This document shows, piece after piece, positions 1 through 8,375 of a stretch of DNA of 47,882 nt (positions within the stretch are counted from its first letter, which is position 1; each line of letters starts with the position of its first letter). The stretch comes from Methylobacterium amylolyticum (GTDB lineage Bacteria; Pseudomonadota; Alphaproteobacteria; Rhizobiales; Beijerinckiaceae). A program made the position numbers and the translations under genes. Under the pieces are notes generated by a model, which saw only the letters and a list, made by a program, of their open reading frames with translations, was not told the DNA's origin and ran no database searches. The stretch spans positions 1-47,882 of the forward strand of contig NZ_JAUYZI010000046.1 of assembly GCF_030700245.1 (NCBI RefSeq), given 5' to 3'.

Positions 1-642
1 GCCCTTGCCCCCGCGCCGGTCCCGGTGCCCGCGGCGCCCCCGCGGCAAGCGGCCCGCGTCGAGAGCCGCCCGGCCGCGCGCCCGGCCGCGTCCCCCGCCC
101 CCAATGGAGACAAGCGCGGCTGGCTGTCCGACCTGCTCAGCCGCGCCTCCCTGGACGACGAGGACGAGGCGGCCCCCGCCGCCCCGGCCCAGGGCCAAGG
201 GGCGCGCGAAGGGGTGCGCGAAGGGACCCGCGACGGGGCCGTCTCCCGCGAGCAGCCGGCCTCCCGCGAGACGCCCCAGAATGCCGCCGAGACCGGCCGG
301 ATCGCCCTCGACACGATCTCGACCGACATCGCGCGGATGCTCGACCACCGCACGGCGGTCGATCTCTGGGAGCGCTACCGGCGCGGCGAGCCGAACCTGT
401 TCGACCCGCGGATCTACACGCCGCAGGGCCGGGCGACCTTCGCGGAGATCCAGCGCCGCTACCGGAGCGACGCCGAGTTCCGCCGCAGCGTCGACCGCTA
501 CGTCGGCGAGTTCGAGCGCCTGCTCGGCGACGTGGTCAAGAACGACCGCGACGCCAAGCGGACCGACGCCTACCTGACCTCGGAGACGGGCAAGGTCTAC
601 ACCATGCTCGCCCACGCCAGCGGCCGGTTCGACGGCGCCTGA
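1..642 (+). CDS. C-terminal part of an unrecognised protein (5' end outside window)
   Basis: The reading frame is open from base 1, so the gene starts upstream; a GTG at 25 is in frame but probably internal. The first ~95 visible residues are low complexity, rich in Pro, Ala, Arg and Glu. The last ~115 residues are well ordered and charged, with motifs such as DTISTDIARMLDH and LTSETGKVYTMLAHASGR. I recall similar C-terminal regions in hypothetical proteins of Hyphomicrobiales but know no function. It ends in TGA and is followed by hairpins at 648-679 and 775-807. The disordered stretch followed by a helical tail suggests a modular cytoplasmic protein; this is inference. Confidence 0.6.
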   Translation, partial: ALAPAPVPVPAAPPRQAARVESRPAARPAASPAPNGDKRGWLSDLLSRASLDDEDEAAPAAPAQGQGAREGVREGTRDGAVSREQPASRETPQNAAETGRIALDTISTDIARMLDHRTAVDLWERYRRGEPNLFDPRIYTPQGRATFAEIQRRYRSDAEFRRSVDRYVGEFERLLGDVVKNDRDAKRTDAYLTSETGKVYTMLAHASGRFDGA

Positions 643-647
643 TACCC

Positions 648-679
648 GCGGCGCCCGACGTTGACACGTCGGGCGCCGC
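648..679. other. Perfect 13-bp inverted repeat after the first gene
   Basis: Bases 648-660 and 667-679 are perfect reverse complements separated by a 6-nt loop (TTGACA). There is no T-tract. It starts 6 nt after the stop codon, so it may be an mRNA 3'-end stabiliser or a weak terminator ahead of the canonical one at 775-807. Confidence 0.55.
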
Positions 680-774
680 CCGCCGCATCGGCGGCGGCGC
701 GTCTTCACGCTCGCCGACGGCCGGGGGGCAGGACGAGTCAGCGGTTCCGGCCGTTGGTTATGAGACGCGGGACG

Positions 775-807
775 CCGCTCCCGCCGCGCGGCGGGAGCGG
801 GTTTTTT
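775..807 (+). terminator. Rho-independent terminator
   Basis: A 12-bp perfect stem (775-786 with 789-800), a 2-nt loop and a run of six T at 802-807. The orientation fits termination of rightward transcription from the first gene. Confidence 0.85.
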
Positions 808-825
808 CTGGCGGGACGACCGCGC

Positions 826-918
826 CGCGCGGGACGACCTCGTGGGCCCGCTCACGGGCCGGCGGCGACGGCCTCGGCGATCAGGTCGCAGAACGGGCCC
901 ACGAGGTCGTCCCGCGCG
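826..918. repeat. 25-bp perfect inverted repeat spanning the 3' end of the LysR gene
   Basis: Bases 826-850 are the exact reverse complement of 894-918, with 43 nt between them. The right arm encodes the ARDDLVGPF region near the C-terminus of the LysR regulator; the left arm begins just past its stop codon. In the leftward mRNA this would form a very stable 25-bp hairpin at the 3' end, possibly a terminator or transcript stabiliser. There is no obvious U-tract. Confidence 0.85.
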
Positions 919-1745
919 CCCGCCCGCGTGTGGATGACGTAATCGACCCCCGGCAGCGCGGGCAGGCCGCTCTCCGGGCCGAGCCGGACCGGCCCGCGGA
1001 GCGGCAGCCGGGCCCAGGCGGCGCAATAGCCGAACCCCGCCTCGATCGCCGCCTCGACCGCCGAGACGCTCGACACCTCGAACGCGCCGGTCCACGACCG
1101 GCCGGCCCCCTCCAGCGCCGCCAGCATCACAGTGCGCAGGCGGCTCGGGGCGAGCGGCAGCACCAGCGGGACCGGGTCGGGGACCGGGCCCGGCGCGTCG
1201 GCCCGCCCGATCCAGGCCAGCGGCTCGCTGCGCAGGAAGCGGGCGCCCGGCGTCCCGAGCGGACCGGACACCACCACGTCGAAGGCGCCGTCCGCGAAGC
1301 CCGCCGCCAGGGTCTCCGTGCGCCCCAGGACGATCCGGAGCGCGAGGCCGGGATTCTGCCGGGCCACGAGCCCCAGCACGCGCTGCAACGCCGTGAGGCC
1401 GAACATCTCGGTCAGCCCGACGTCGAGCCGCACCGGCCGCCCGTCGAGGCCGAAGCTCCGGCCGACCGCCTCGCTGAGGCCGATCATCGCCCGCGCGTGG
1501 CGCAGCAGGATCTCGCCGTCCGGCGTCAGCGAGACGCCGTCCGCCCCGCGCCGGAAGAGCCTGCGCCCGATCAGCGTTTCGAGCCGCGCGACCTGCTGGC
1601 TGACCGAGGGCTGGCTCAGGCCGAGGGCGCGGGCCGCGCGCCCTACCCCGCCGTGCTCGGACACGGCCACGAAGGTGCGGATGTTGTCGGTGTAGAAGCG
1701 CGCCTCGGCGCGGTCCCCGGAACCCGTGCCCGCCCCGGAACCCAT
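852..1745 (-). CDS. LysR-family transcriptional regulator
   Basis: A 297-residue protein of typical LysR length. The N-terminal winged helix-turn-helix lies at about residues 22-80, with the hallmark pattern TFVAVSEHGGVGRAARALG followed by LSQPSVSQQVARLE. The rest is the effector-binding domain. The ATG at 1745 gives a short Gly/Ser-rich leader before the HTH; the frame stays open upstream, but that sequence is low complexity. It is divergent from the FUSC/DUF1656/HlyD efflux genes, the arrangement of aaeR with aaeXAB in enterobacteria. By analogy it probably controls that efflux set in response to an aromatic acid; the ligand is inference. Confidence 0.88.
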   Translation of the reverse strand: MGSGAGTGSGDRAEARFYTDNIRTFVAVSEHGGVGRAARALGLSQPSVSQQVARLETLIGRRLFRRGADGVSLTPDGEILLRHARAMIGLSEAVGRSFGLDGRPVRLDVGLTEMFGLTALQRVLGLVARQNPGLALRIVLGRTETLAAGFADGAFDVVVSGPLGTPGARFLRSEPLAWIGRADAPGPVPDPVPLVLPLAPSRLRTVMLAALEGAGRSWTGAFEVSSVSAVEAAIEAGFGYCAAWARLPLRGPVRLGPESGLPALPGVDYVIHTRAGARDDLVGPFCDLIAEAVAAGP

Positions 1746-2225
1746 GCCGCCCCTCCGACCGGAGCCGGGCCCGGACCGCGCGCCGCCGGACGGGCCCCGC
1801 CGGGTCCGGCCCCCGCTCCGGCGGGAGCGCTCTATCGCGCCGGCCGGCGAACGGCAAACGCGCCGCCGCGGGCCCCGCCGCACCGCCGGATCCGTCCGGA
1901 CCCATAACGTCGGACCTATGCCGGCATCGGGCGCGCGCCCTCTTGTGTGCGGGGGCCGGATGGGCTTCTTTGGGCGCCGCAGGAGCCGGCTCCCATGACG
2001 GTGGTGCACCCTCGCGGCCGGCGCTCTCGCGAAGCTCTCGCGCGACGGACCCGGAACGATCACAGGTCTCGAACTGCCCATGCGCGTCCCAATCCCGTCA
2101 TGCGCGCGCGCGAACCGGGCGCGGCCGGCGCGGTGCCGGGCGAGGTCTCGGAGGGAGAGGTCTCGGGGTGCGAGGTCTCCGGGGGCGGGGGCGCGCGGCG
2201 TAGGGCCTGACCGGTCCCGCCGCCG
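1746..2225. other. 480-bp divergent intergenic region between LysR and the efflux operon
   Basis: No convincing gene is seen. It should hold both divergent promoters. Visible structure: a dyad ATA-N10-TAT at 1904-1919, close to the spacing of LysR-type boxes; a 12-bp palindrome at 1982-1993; and three 15-bp direct repeats at 2142-2186 directly before the FUSC gene. None is assigned with certainty. Confidence 0.5.
2142..2186 (+). repeat. Three tandem 15-bp repeats (GAGGTCTC core) upstream of the efflux operon
   Basis: GAGGTCTC begins at 2142, 2157 and 2172, exactly 15 bp apart, and the rest of each unit is G-rich. The array ends 39 bp before the FUSC start codon. It could be a regulator-binding array or an expansion in the leader; no family is recognised. 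Confidence 0.6.
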
Positions 2226-4061
2226 ATGACGGCCAGCTTCGCCGGCCTGCCGCTCAGCCGCTGGCTGTTCGCCCTGCGGATCTGGCTCGCCGTCCACCTC
2301 GCCCTCGGCGTCGCGTTCTGGATCCAGCTCGACGGCGCCAGCAGCGCGGGCGTCACCGCCGCCATCCTCGCCCTCCAGACCCGCGGGCAGATCATCGAGA
2401 AGTCGGCCTACCGCTTCCTCGGCACGGCCGTCGGCGGGGTCGTGTCGATCGTCATCGTCGGCCTGTTCGCGCAGGCCCGCGACCTCTACGTGATCGCCTA
2501 CTCCGCGTGGCTCGCCGCCTGCGTCTTCGCCGCCGGCTTCCTCGACGGCAACCGCGCCTACGGCGCCGTCATCTGCGGCTACACCGTCTCGATCGTCGCG
2601 GTGTTCCAGATGGACGATCCCGGCGGCCTGTTCTCGGCGATCCTCAACCGCTGCGCGGCCATCGCCATCGGCATCGCCAGCATCACCCTCGTCGTCGACC
2701 TGTTCTCGGGTCCGGAGATCGGGCCGGGCCTGCTCGACCGCATCGGGCGGGGCCGCGAGGCGGTGCGCGCCTTCGCGGACGGCCTGCTGCGCGACGGGCC
2801 GGGGGCGGGCACGGACGCCCGGGCGGCGGCGATGCTGCGCACGGTCTCGGACCAGCACCCCCTCCTCAACGCGCTCCCGGTCGAGGCGGTGTCGGGGACG
2901 GCGCGGGCCGGGGCCGTGCGCGCCGCGCTCGCCGCCTTCGTCGGCGAGATCCGGGCCGCCCGCGCCCTCGCCGTCTCCCGGCACGGGCGCGGCGGCGACC
3001 CGCGGCTGCGCGCCCTGATCGAGCGGCGGCTGACGGGCGAGCTCGCCGCCCGGCGCGAGGCCGCCGCCCAGGCCTACGCGGCGGCCCGCGCCGGCCGGCC
3101 GGTCCCGCACCCGCCGCGCATGCCGATCTACCGCCCCCGGGAGAACGCCCTGCGCAACGCCCTGCGCGCCTTCCTGGCGAGCGTGGCGTCCGGATTCCTG
3201 TTCGTCCTGACCGGCTGGCCGATGACCTCGGTCGCCTGGGGCATGGTCGGCGTCGTGATGTGCCTGTCCGCCAACGCCCCCGATCCGGCGGTGATGAGCC
3301 GGTCCGCCGTCATCGCGGTCCCGGCCGCCGTCGTGGCCGGCGGGATCACGCAGTTCCTGATCCTCGGGGGCGTCGACGCCTTCCCGCTGCTGATGCTCGG
3401 CACCGCGCCGGCCCTGTTCGCCAGCCTGCTGCTGACCTCGAGCCCGGTGCCGACGCGGGCCGGCATCGGGCTGCTCGTGACCGTGTTCACCCTGGCCATC
3501 GTCGGGCCCAGCAACCCGCAGAGCTACGACCCGCAGACCTACGTCACCGACGCGATCCTGTTCGTGACCGCCGCGCTGCTGGTCTTCGTGCTCGTGCGGG
3601 TGCTGTTCCCGACCACCGGCGCGCAGCGGCGGCGCTGGGCGCTGGACGCCGCGCGCCGCGACATGCGCGACGCCCTGCGCGGCGCCGGGCGGGCGCGGCC
3701 GGACGGCGAGACCCGGCTGCTCGACGCCAGCCGGATCGGCACGCTCGCCGCCCTGCCCGGGACCGGGCCGGCCGACCTCGCCGCCGCCCTGCGGATGGCC
3801 GACCTCGCCCGGGCGGCGCGCCGGGTCCGGCGCGGGCTCGACCGGCTCGCGCCCCCGGGACCGGGCGGGACGGCGCCCGATCTCGACCGGCGCGCCCGCG
3901 CGGCGCTGGCCGCGGCGGACGCGGACGGCCTGAGACGGGCGGCGGACGCGCTGCTCGCCGCCGGCGACGACGCGGATCGCCTGGCGCTCGCCGCCGACAT
4001 GGCCTGGGCGGCCGACCTGATCGACGCGCCCGCCGAACCCGCGACGGAGGCGGTGCGGTGA
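2226..4061 (+). CDS. FUSC-family efflux transporter (AaeB/fusaric acid resistance type)
   Basis: A 611-residue inner-membrane protein with two hydrophobic blocks, at about residues 15-165 and 311-455, each followed by a cytoplasmic helical region. This is the usual FUSC layout. The N-terminus (RWLFALRIWLAVHLALGVAFWIQL) and the motif LFPTTGAQRRRW near residue 460 fit p-hydroxybenzoate/fusaric acid exporters. It overlaps the next gene by 4 nt (GTGA), and a HlyD-type protein follows, so FUSC, DUF1656 and HlyD probably form one export system for aromatic acids or related weak acids. The substrate cannot be read from the sequence. Confidence 0.88.
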   Translation: MTASFAGLPLSRWLFALRIWLAVHLALGVAFWIQLDGASSAGVTAAILALQTRGQIIEKSAYRFLGTAVGGVVSIVIVGLFAQARDLYVIAYSAWLAACVFAAGFLDGNRAYGAVICGYTVSIVAVFQMDDPGGLFSAILNRCAAIAIGIASITLVVDLFSGPEIGPGLLDRIGRGREAVRAFADGLLRDGPGAGTDARAAAMLRTVSDQHPLLNALPVEAVSGTARAGAVRAALAAFVGEIRAARALAVSRHGRGGDPRLRALIERRLTGELAARREAAAQAYAAARAGRPVPHPPRMPIYRPRENALRNALRAFLASVASGFLFVLTGWPMTSVAWGMVGVVMCLSANAPDPAVMSRSAVIAVPAAVVAGGITQFLILGGVDAFPLLMLGTAPALFASLLLTSSPVPTRAGIGLLVTVFTLAIVGPSNPQSYDPQTYVTDAILFVTAALLVFVLVRVLFPTTGAQRRRWALDAARRDMRDALRGAGRARPDGETRLLDASRIGTLAALPGTGPADLAAALRMADLARAARRVRRGLDRLAPPGPGGTAPDLDRRARAALAAADADGLRRAADALLAAGDDADRLALAADMAWAADLIDAPAEPATEAVR

Positions 4062-4261
4062 GCGGGACCTTCCACGAACTCGTGCTGGGCGGCGTGCTGG
4101 TCTCGCCGTTCGTCACCTACGTCGCCGCGGCGCTCGCCGTGTTCCTGCTGCTGCGCCCGGTCCTCGCCCGGGTCGGGTTCGAGGACCTGTTCAGCGCGCC
4201 GCCGGTGGCGCTGCTCTCCCTCTACGTCGTGATCCTCGCCCTCCTGATCGTGCTGCTCTGA
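4058..4261 (+). CDS. DUF1656 small membrane protein (AaeX-like)
   Basis: A 67-residue protein starting at a GTG that overlaps the FUSC stop codon (GTGA), indicating translational coupling. Two hydrophobic segments (about residues 15-33 and 48-66) are separated by a short loop with GFEDLF. Length, two-helix layout and position between FUSC and HlyD genes match the DUF1656/AaeX family, whose exact role in aromatic-acid efflux is not known. Confidence 0.85.
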   Translation: MSGTFHELVLGGVLVSPFVTYVAAALAVFLLLRPVLARVGFEDLFSAPPVALLSLYVVILALLIVLL

Positions 4262-4264
4262 GCC

Positions 4265-5476
4265 ATGACCACCGACCGAACCCCGGAGCCCGACGGCCGG
4301 CCCCCCGCGCCTCCGCCCGACGCGCCTCCACCCGACGCGCCTCCGCCCGACGCCGCTCCGCCCCTGCGCTGGGCCGAGGAGCCGCCGCCCGCGCGCGCCG
4401 GCCTCGCGCGGCGGGCCGCGCGCTACGCCGCCACCGCGCTGATCTTCGCCGCCGCCCTGCTCGGCGCGCTGGTGATCTGGGACTACTACATCCTCGCCCC
4501 CTGGACCCGCGACGGGACCGTGCGCGTCCAGGTCGCCAATGTCGCCCCGCAGGTCTCCGGCCAGATCACCGAGGTGCGGATCGTCGACAACCAGTACGTC
4601 AAGCGGGGCGAGGTGCTCTACGTCATCGACCCGTTCGACTACCGGGTGAAGCTCGCCAGCGCCAAGGCGAACGTGAAGCAGTCGGCGGCCGACTACCAGG
4701 TCAAGCGCGAGCAGGCGAAGCGGCTGCTGGCGCTCGGCACCGCCGCCACCACCGCCCAGCAGCAGCAGGCGGCCGTGGGTGCGGCGGACGCCGCCGAAGC
4801 CACCTTCCAGCAGGCGCAGCAGCAGCAGGACCAGGCCGAGATCAACCTGCGGCGCACGCAGGTGACGAGCCCGGTCAACGGCTTCGTCACCAACCTGCTG
4901 ATGCGGGTCGGCGACTTCGCCGCCACCGGCGACGCCAACGTCTCGGTGATCGACACGGACTCGTACTGGATCGACGGCTACTTCGAGGAGACCAAGCTCG
5001 GGCGGATCTGCGTCGGCGACCGGGCCGAGGCGCAGCTCATGGGCTTCGCGGCGCCGATCGTGGGCAAGGTCGACACGATCACCCGCGGCATCGCCGTGTC
5101 GAACGCCGCGTCGGGCACGCAGGGCCTGCCGAGCGTCAACGCGGTCTACACCTGGGTGCGGCTCGCCCAGCGCGTGCCGGTGCGGGTGCGCATCACCGAG
5201 GTGCCGCCCGGCGTGCCCCTGGTCTCCGGCCTGACCGCGACCGTGACCGTGCGCAAGGGCGCGGCCGGGGCGCCCGGGCCGCTCGCCGCCCTGACCGGGC
5301 GCGTGCGCGACGTGTTCGCCCCGCCCGCGCCGTCGCCGGACTGCATCCCGCCGACGCTCGGCGGCACCGGCCCGGTGGCGCGCCTGCCCGAGCCGCAGCC
5401 GACGCCGGCGCAGACCCCGGAGCAGATCGCCCCCGGGCTCGCCGACGGCCTGACGGCGAAGCCCCAGCAGCCCTGA
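4265..5476 (+). CDS. HlyD-family periplasmic adaptor (AaeA-like)
   Basis: A 403-residue membrane-fusion protein. Residues 1-45 are Pro/Ala-rich and cytoplasmic, including a repeated PPPDA motif. One transmembrane helix at about 56-75 is followed by the characteristic YYILAPWTRDGTVRVQVA and a lipoyl-type beta domain. A Gln/Ala-rich coiled coil (about residues 130-205) is followed by TSPVNGFVTNL and a beta-barrel domain, and the last ~60 residues are Pro-rich. It starts 3 nt after the DUF1656 stop and probably links the FUSC pump to an outer-membrane channel encoded elsewhere. Confidence 0.9.
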   Translation: MTTDRTPEPDGRPPAPPPDAPPPDAPPPDAAPPLRWAEEPPPARAGLARRAARYAATALIFAAALLGALVIWDYYILAPWTRDGTVRVQVANVAPQVSGQITEVRIVDNQYVKRGEVLYVIDPFDYRVKLASAKANVKQSAADYQVKREQAKRLLALGTAATTAQQQQAAVGAADAAEATFQQAQQQQDQAEINLRRTQVTSPVNGFVTNLLMRVGDFAATGDANVSVIDTDSYWIDGYFEETKLGRICVGDRAEAQLMGFAAPIVGKVDTITRGIAVSNAASGTQGLPSVNAVYTWVRLAQRVPVRVRITEVPPGVPLVSGLTATVTVRKGAAGAPGPLAALTGRVRDVFAPPAPSPDCIPPTLGGTGPVARLPEPQPTPAQTPEQIAPGLADGLTAKPQQP

Positions 5477-5511
5477 GCGGGGCGGGGCCCGGCTCAGGTC
5501 ACGGCAGACCG

Positions 5512-5952
5512 TCAGAGCAGGCCGAGGCCCGCCAGCTCCCGGCGCAGGGCCTCCGGCATCTCGGCGAGGTCGCCCGACAGGCCGGCGGCGAGGTCGGCGG
5601 GGGCGTCCCCCGCGGCGAGGTAGCGCCAGCCCTGGAACGGGCGGCACGGGCGCGGCGCCACCGGCACGATCCGCGGATCGAGGACGAGGCGGCAGCGCGG
5701 CACCCCGTCGGCGCCGGTCGTCGGCTCGATCGTGGCGACGCCCTGGCGGCAGCAGAGCGTGCCGCGGATCACCCAGTAGAGCGAGCCGCGTCCGGCGATC
5801 TCGCTGTGGCGCTTGGGCAGCATGCGGGTGACGTGGACCGGGGCCTCCGGCCGGCCCTCTTCCCGGGCCTGGACCGCGACCCGCGCCTGCCGCGCCTCCA
5901 GCTCGGCGATCGAGGCCGGTCCGACGCAGAGCTTGAGCAGGTGCAGGGCCAC
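5512..5952 (-). CDS. DUF1489 family protein
   Basis: A 146-residue protein starting at GTG, with the family N-terminus ALHLLKLCVG and the pattern TRMLPKRHSEI...GSLYWVIRG. These match DUF1489, a widespread alphaproteobacterial family of unknown function. Two cysteines (LCCRQG) and a Pro-rich segment are visible, but no catalytic motif is recognised. It converges on the HlyD gene and probably has its own promoter upstream of 5952. Confidence 0.85.
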   Translation of the reverse strand: MALHLLKLCVGPASIAELEARQARVAVQAREEGRPEAPVHVTRMLPKRHSEIAGRGSLYWVIRGTLCCRQGVATIEPTTGADGVPRCRLVLDPRIVPVAPRPCRPFQGWRYLAAGDAPADLAAGLSGDLAEMPEALRRELAGLGLL

Positions 5953-6040
5953 GGGTCCGTCCGGGGGCGCCCTCTCGCGGGCGGGGCGCCCCTATAGCAG
6001 GGGCGGGCGCGGCGCGCGCGGGGCGCGCCCCGGGATCGCG

Positions 6041-6979
6041 TCAGGCGAACAGCGCGAGGCGCATCTCGGGAGACAGCGCGTCGATCTCGGCGAGGCCCAG
6101 CCCGGACCAGGGGCCGGCCGAACAGCCCGGGACCGGACCGCCCGGGGCCTCGGCGGCCGCGGCCCAGAGGCCGGGCACCGGCTCGGCCGCCGCCGCCTCC
6201 GCTGCCTCCGCCCTCTCCACCTCGGCGACGGGCACGAACACGATGTCCTCGTGCAGCGTCGGGGCGCCGGGCAGCGCGACGATCGCCGCCGCGGTGACCG
6301 CGGGCACGTCCATGGCGATGTAGCGGTCGACGTCGCTCTGGCAGAGATCCTCGGCCTTGGGGCCGGCGGGCGCCTGCGGGGGCGGGATCCGGTCGCCGTC
6401 CCGGCTCCAGATGGCGATCATCGCCGCGAGCCGGTCCTCCAGGTAGCGCAGCGTGTAGACGATCCGCGCGGTGCGCTGGGCGGTCAGGTCCTGGAACGAG
6501 CAGGCGGTGTAGATCGTGGTGGCGTGCCGGTCGAGGGCGTCGCAGGCCGTCGGGTCGGCGCCGCGCTCGCGCAGGGACCACGCCGCCTCCTGCACCGCCT
6601 CGGCGGCGCCGAGGATGTCCGAGGTCGCGTGCTCGGTCGCCCGCACGATCGCGTCGAGCGCCTGCGAGGCCAGCGCGAGGCGGGTCTGGTCCTGGTCGGG
6701 CTCGCTGATCGCCGCGATCTCCGCCTTGGTCCGGCTGATCGCCGCGGCCATCTCCATGAGGTCGCCGCGCAGGTGCCCGACCCCGTCCGGGCCGCGGTCG
6801 GCCATCACCGTCCGCTCCACGCGCTGGATCGCCGCGAGCAGGGTCTGGGTGTCCTCGCCCCGGGCGCGGCGGGCGTGCTCGGCCAGGAAGCGGCGGCCCG
6901 GCTCGGTCGCCCGCATCGTCGCCTCGATCGCCGCGTAGGCGTCCGGGGCCGGCGCGGCCGAAGGGGAGGGACCTGACAT
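6041..6979 (-). CDS. cheZ: CheZ-like protein phosphatase
   Basis: A 312-residue, mainly helical protein. Residues 158-183 (TACSFQDLTAQRTARIVYTL and on) match the signature of CheZ, which dephosphorylates CheY-P. The catalytic D and Q of the D-xxx-Q motif are present as D164 and Q168; the usual Gly before Gln is Ala. The last ~100 residues are an acidic, Ala/Pro-rich linker ending in a short conserved-looking tail (IDALSPEMRLALFA), which in CheZ proteins would dock CheY. The start is ATG at 6979. No other chemotaxis gene lies nearby, so the partner must be encoded elsewhere. Confidence 0.78.
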   Translation of the reverse strand: MSGPSPSAAPAPDAYAAIEATMRATEPGRRFLAEHARRARGEDTQTLLAAIQRVERTVMADRGPDGVGHLRGDLMEMAAAISRTKAEIAAISEPDQDQTRLALASQALDAIVRATEHATSDILGAAEAVQEAAWSLRERGADPTACDALDRHATTIYTACSFQDLTAQRTARIVYTLRYLEDRLAAMIAIWSRDGDRIPPPQAPAGPKAEDLCQSDVDRYIAMDVPAVTAAAIVALPGAPTLHEDIVFVPVAEVERAEAAEAAAAEPVPGLWAAAAEAPGGPVPGCSAGPWSGLGLAEIDALSPEMRLALFA

Positions 6980-7088
6980 CGGCGCTTCCGAACAGGGGCG
7001 GCCCGGGGGGCGGGCGGTTCCGGCCGGAGCCGCGCCCGGAGCCGGATCGCGTCTCGGGACGTCTGATGGGCCGCGAATTTGACAGGGC

Positions 7089-8321
7089 GTGCTTAACGCG
7101 GGCTTACGGCGCTCCGCTCCCGCCGCGACGGTCCCCGTGCCCCCCTCCCCCCGTTCCGGCGCCGCGCGCCTGTCCCTCCTCTACGCCGTCGTCTTCACCG
7201 AGATCGGCATCGCCATGCCGTTCATGCCGGTCTGGCTCGACGCGCTCGGCCTCGACGCCGGGGTGATCGGGCTGCTGCTGGCGCTGCCGATCGCCACGCG
7301 GATCGTCGCCACCGCGCCGCTGATGGCCCTGATCGACCGCGGGCTCGGGGCCCGGCGGCTGATCGCGCTCGGCAGCCTCGGCGTGGCGCTCACCTACGCG
7401 CTGATGCCCCCCGCCGCGGGCCTGGGCTGGGGCGCGCTCGCGGCGCTCACCGTGCTCAATGCCGTGGCCGGGGCGCCCTTGGTGCCCTCCATCGACTACC
7501 TGACGCTCGCCGCCGCGCGCCGCGACCCCCGGATCTCCTACGCCCGGATCCGGATGGGCGGCTCGGTCGCCTTCCTGCTGGCGAGCCTCGCCGCGGGCGC
7601 CCTGTTCTCGGCGCTCGGCGGCCGGGTCGCGGTGCCGCTGCTGCTCACCGGCCTCGCGCTGGCGGCGAGCCTCACCGCCGCCCTCGCCCGCCCGCCGGCC
7701 GCCCCGGCGCAGGCGCCCGCGACGGGGGGACGGCCGCGCCTGCCGCGGGCGCTGTGGCTATTCATCGGCGCCGCCGCCGCGATCCAGGCGAGCCACGGGG
7801 CGGTCTACGGCTTCGGCAGCATCTACTGGACGGCCCACGGCATCCCCGCCGCCTGGATCGGCGCCCTGTGGGCGGTCGGCGTGCTGGCCGAGATCGCGCT
7901 GTTCGCCGCCTTCCCGCGCCTGCCGACGGCCTGGAAGAGCCCCGCGCGGCTGCTCGGCCTCGGCGGCGGCGCCGCGCTCCTGCGGGCGCTCGGCCTGTTC
8001 CTCCTCGGCGACCGGCTCGCCGCCCTGGTGCCGCTCCAGTGCCTCCACGGCCTGACCTTCGGCGCGACCCAGCTCGGGGCGATGGCCGCGGTCTCGGCGC
8101 TGGCCCCCGATGGCGCCCGCGGCCGGGCCCAGGGGACGCTGAGCGCGGTGAACGCCGGGGTCTCGGTCTGCGCGACGCTGGCGAGCGGGCTGGCCTACCG
8201 GGCGGGCGGCCCCCTCGCCTTCCTGCTGATGGCGCCGCTGGCCGCAGCGGGCCTCGGCCTCGCGGCGGCCGCGCGGCGGGCGGGGGCAGGCTCGGGGATG
8301 GAGAGGATTCCGCAACCCTAA
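7089..8321 (+). CDS. MFS transporter (3-phenylpropionate/LacY-like MFS_1 type)
   Basis: A 410-residue integral membrane protein with about 12 hydrophobic segments. The first helix reads LSLLYAVVFTEIGIAMPFMPVWL, and helix 4-5 carries NAVAGAPLVPSIDYLTL. ARIRMGGSVAFLLAS is typical of the PP/HCAT-like branch of MFS_1. Starts at GTG 7089; a later in-frame GTG could also serve because the first ~20 residues are not conserved-looking. It stands alone between a leftward cheZ-like gene and the Mla operon. The substrate is unknown. Confidence 0.8.
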   Translation: MLNAGLRRSAPAATVPVPPSPRSGAARLSLLYAVVFTEIGIAMPFMPVWLDALGLDAGVIGLLLALPIATRIVATAPLMALIDRGLGARRLIALGSLGVALTYALMPPAAGLGWGALAALTVLNAVAGAPLVPSIDYLTLAAARRDPRISYARIRMGGSVAFLLASLAAGALFSALGGRVAVPLLLTGLALAASLTAALARPPAAPAQAPATGGRPRLPRALWLFIGAAAAIQASHGAVYGFGSIYWTAHGIPAAWIGALWAVGVLAEIALFAAFPRLPTAWKSPARLLGLGGGAALLRALGLFLLGDRLAALVPLQCLHGLTFGATQLGAMAAVSALAPDGARGRAQGTLSAVNAGVSVCATLASGLAYRAGGPLAFLLMAPLAAAGLGLAAAARRAGAGSGMERIPQP

Positions 8322-8375
8322 TCTCGTCATAACCGGACGGCAGGATAGGACCCGCAACGCGAAGGAGACCGGTTC

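Noticed and set aside
25..642. GTG at 25 as the true start of the first gene
   Set aside because: The frame is open to base 1 with the same Pro/Ala-rich composition, so the gene most likely begins outside the window.
642..852. A tRNA or small RNA gene between the first gene and the LysR gene
   Set aside because: No cloverleaf, conserved tRNA T-arm sequence or promoter could be recognised; the visible structure is explained by terminator-type hairpins.
3539..5647. A 702-codon minus-strand frame opposite the FUSC and HlyD genes
   Set aside because: Low-complexity Arg/Gly/Ala sequence with no motif; the plus-strand genes are clear families with overlapping starts and stops.
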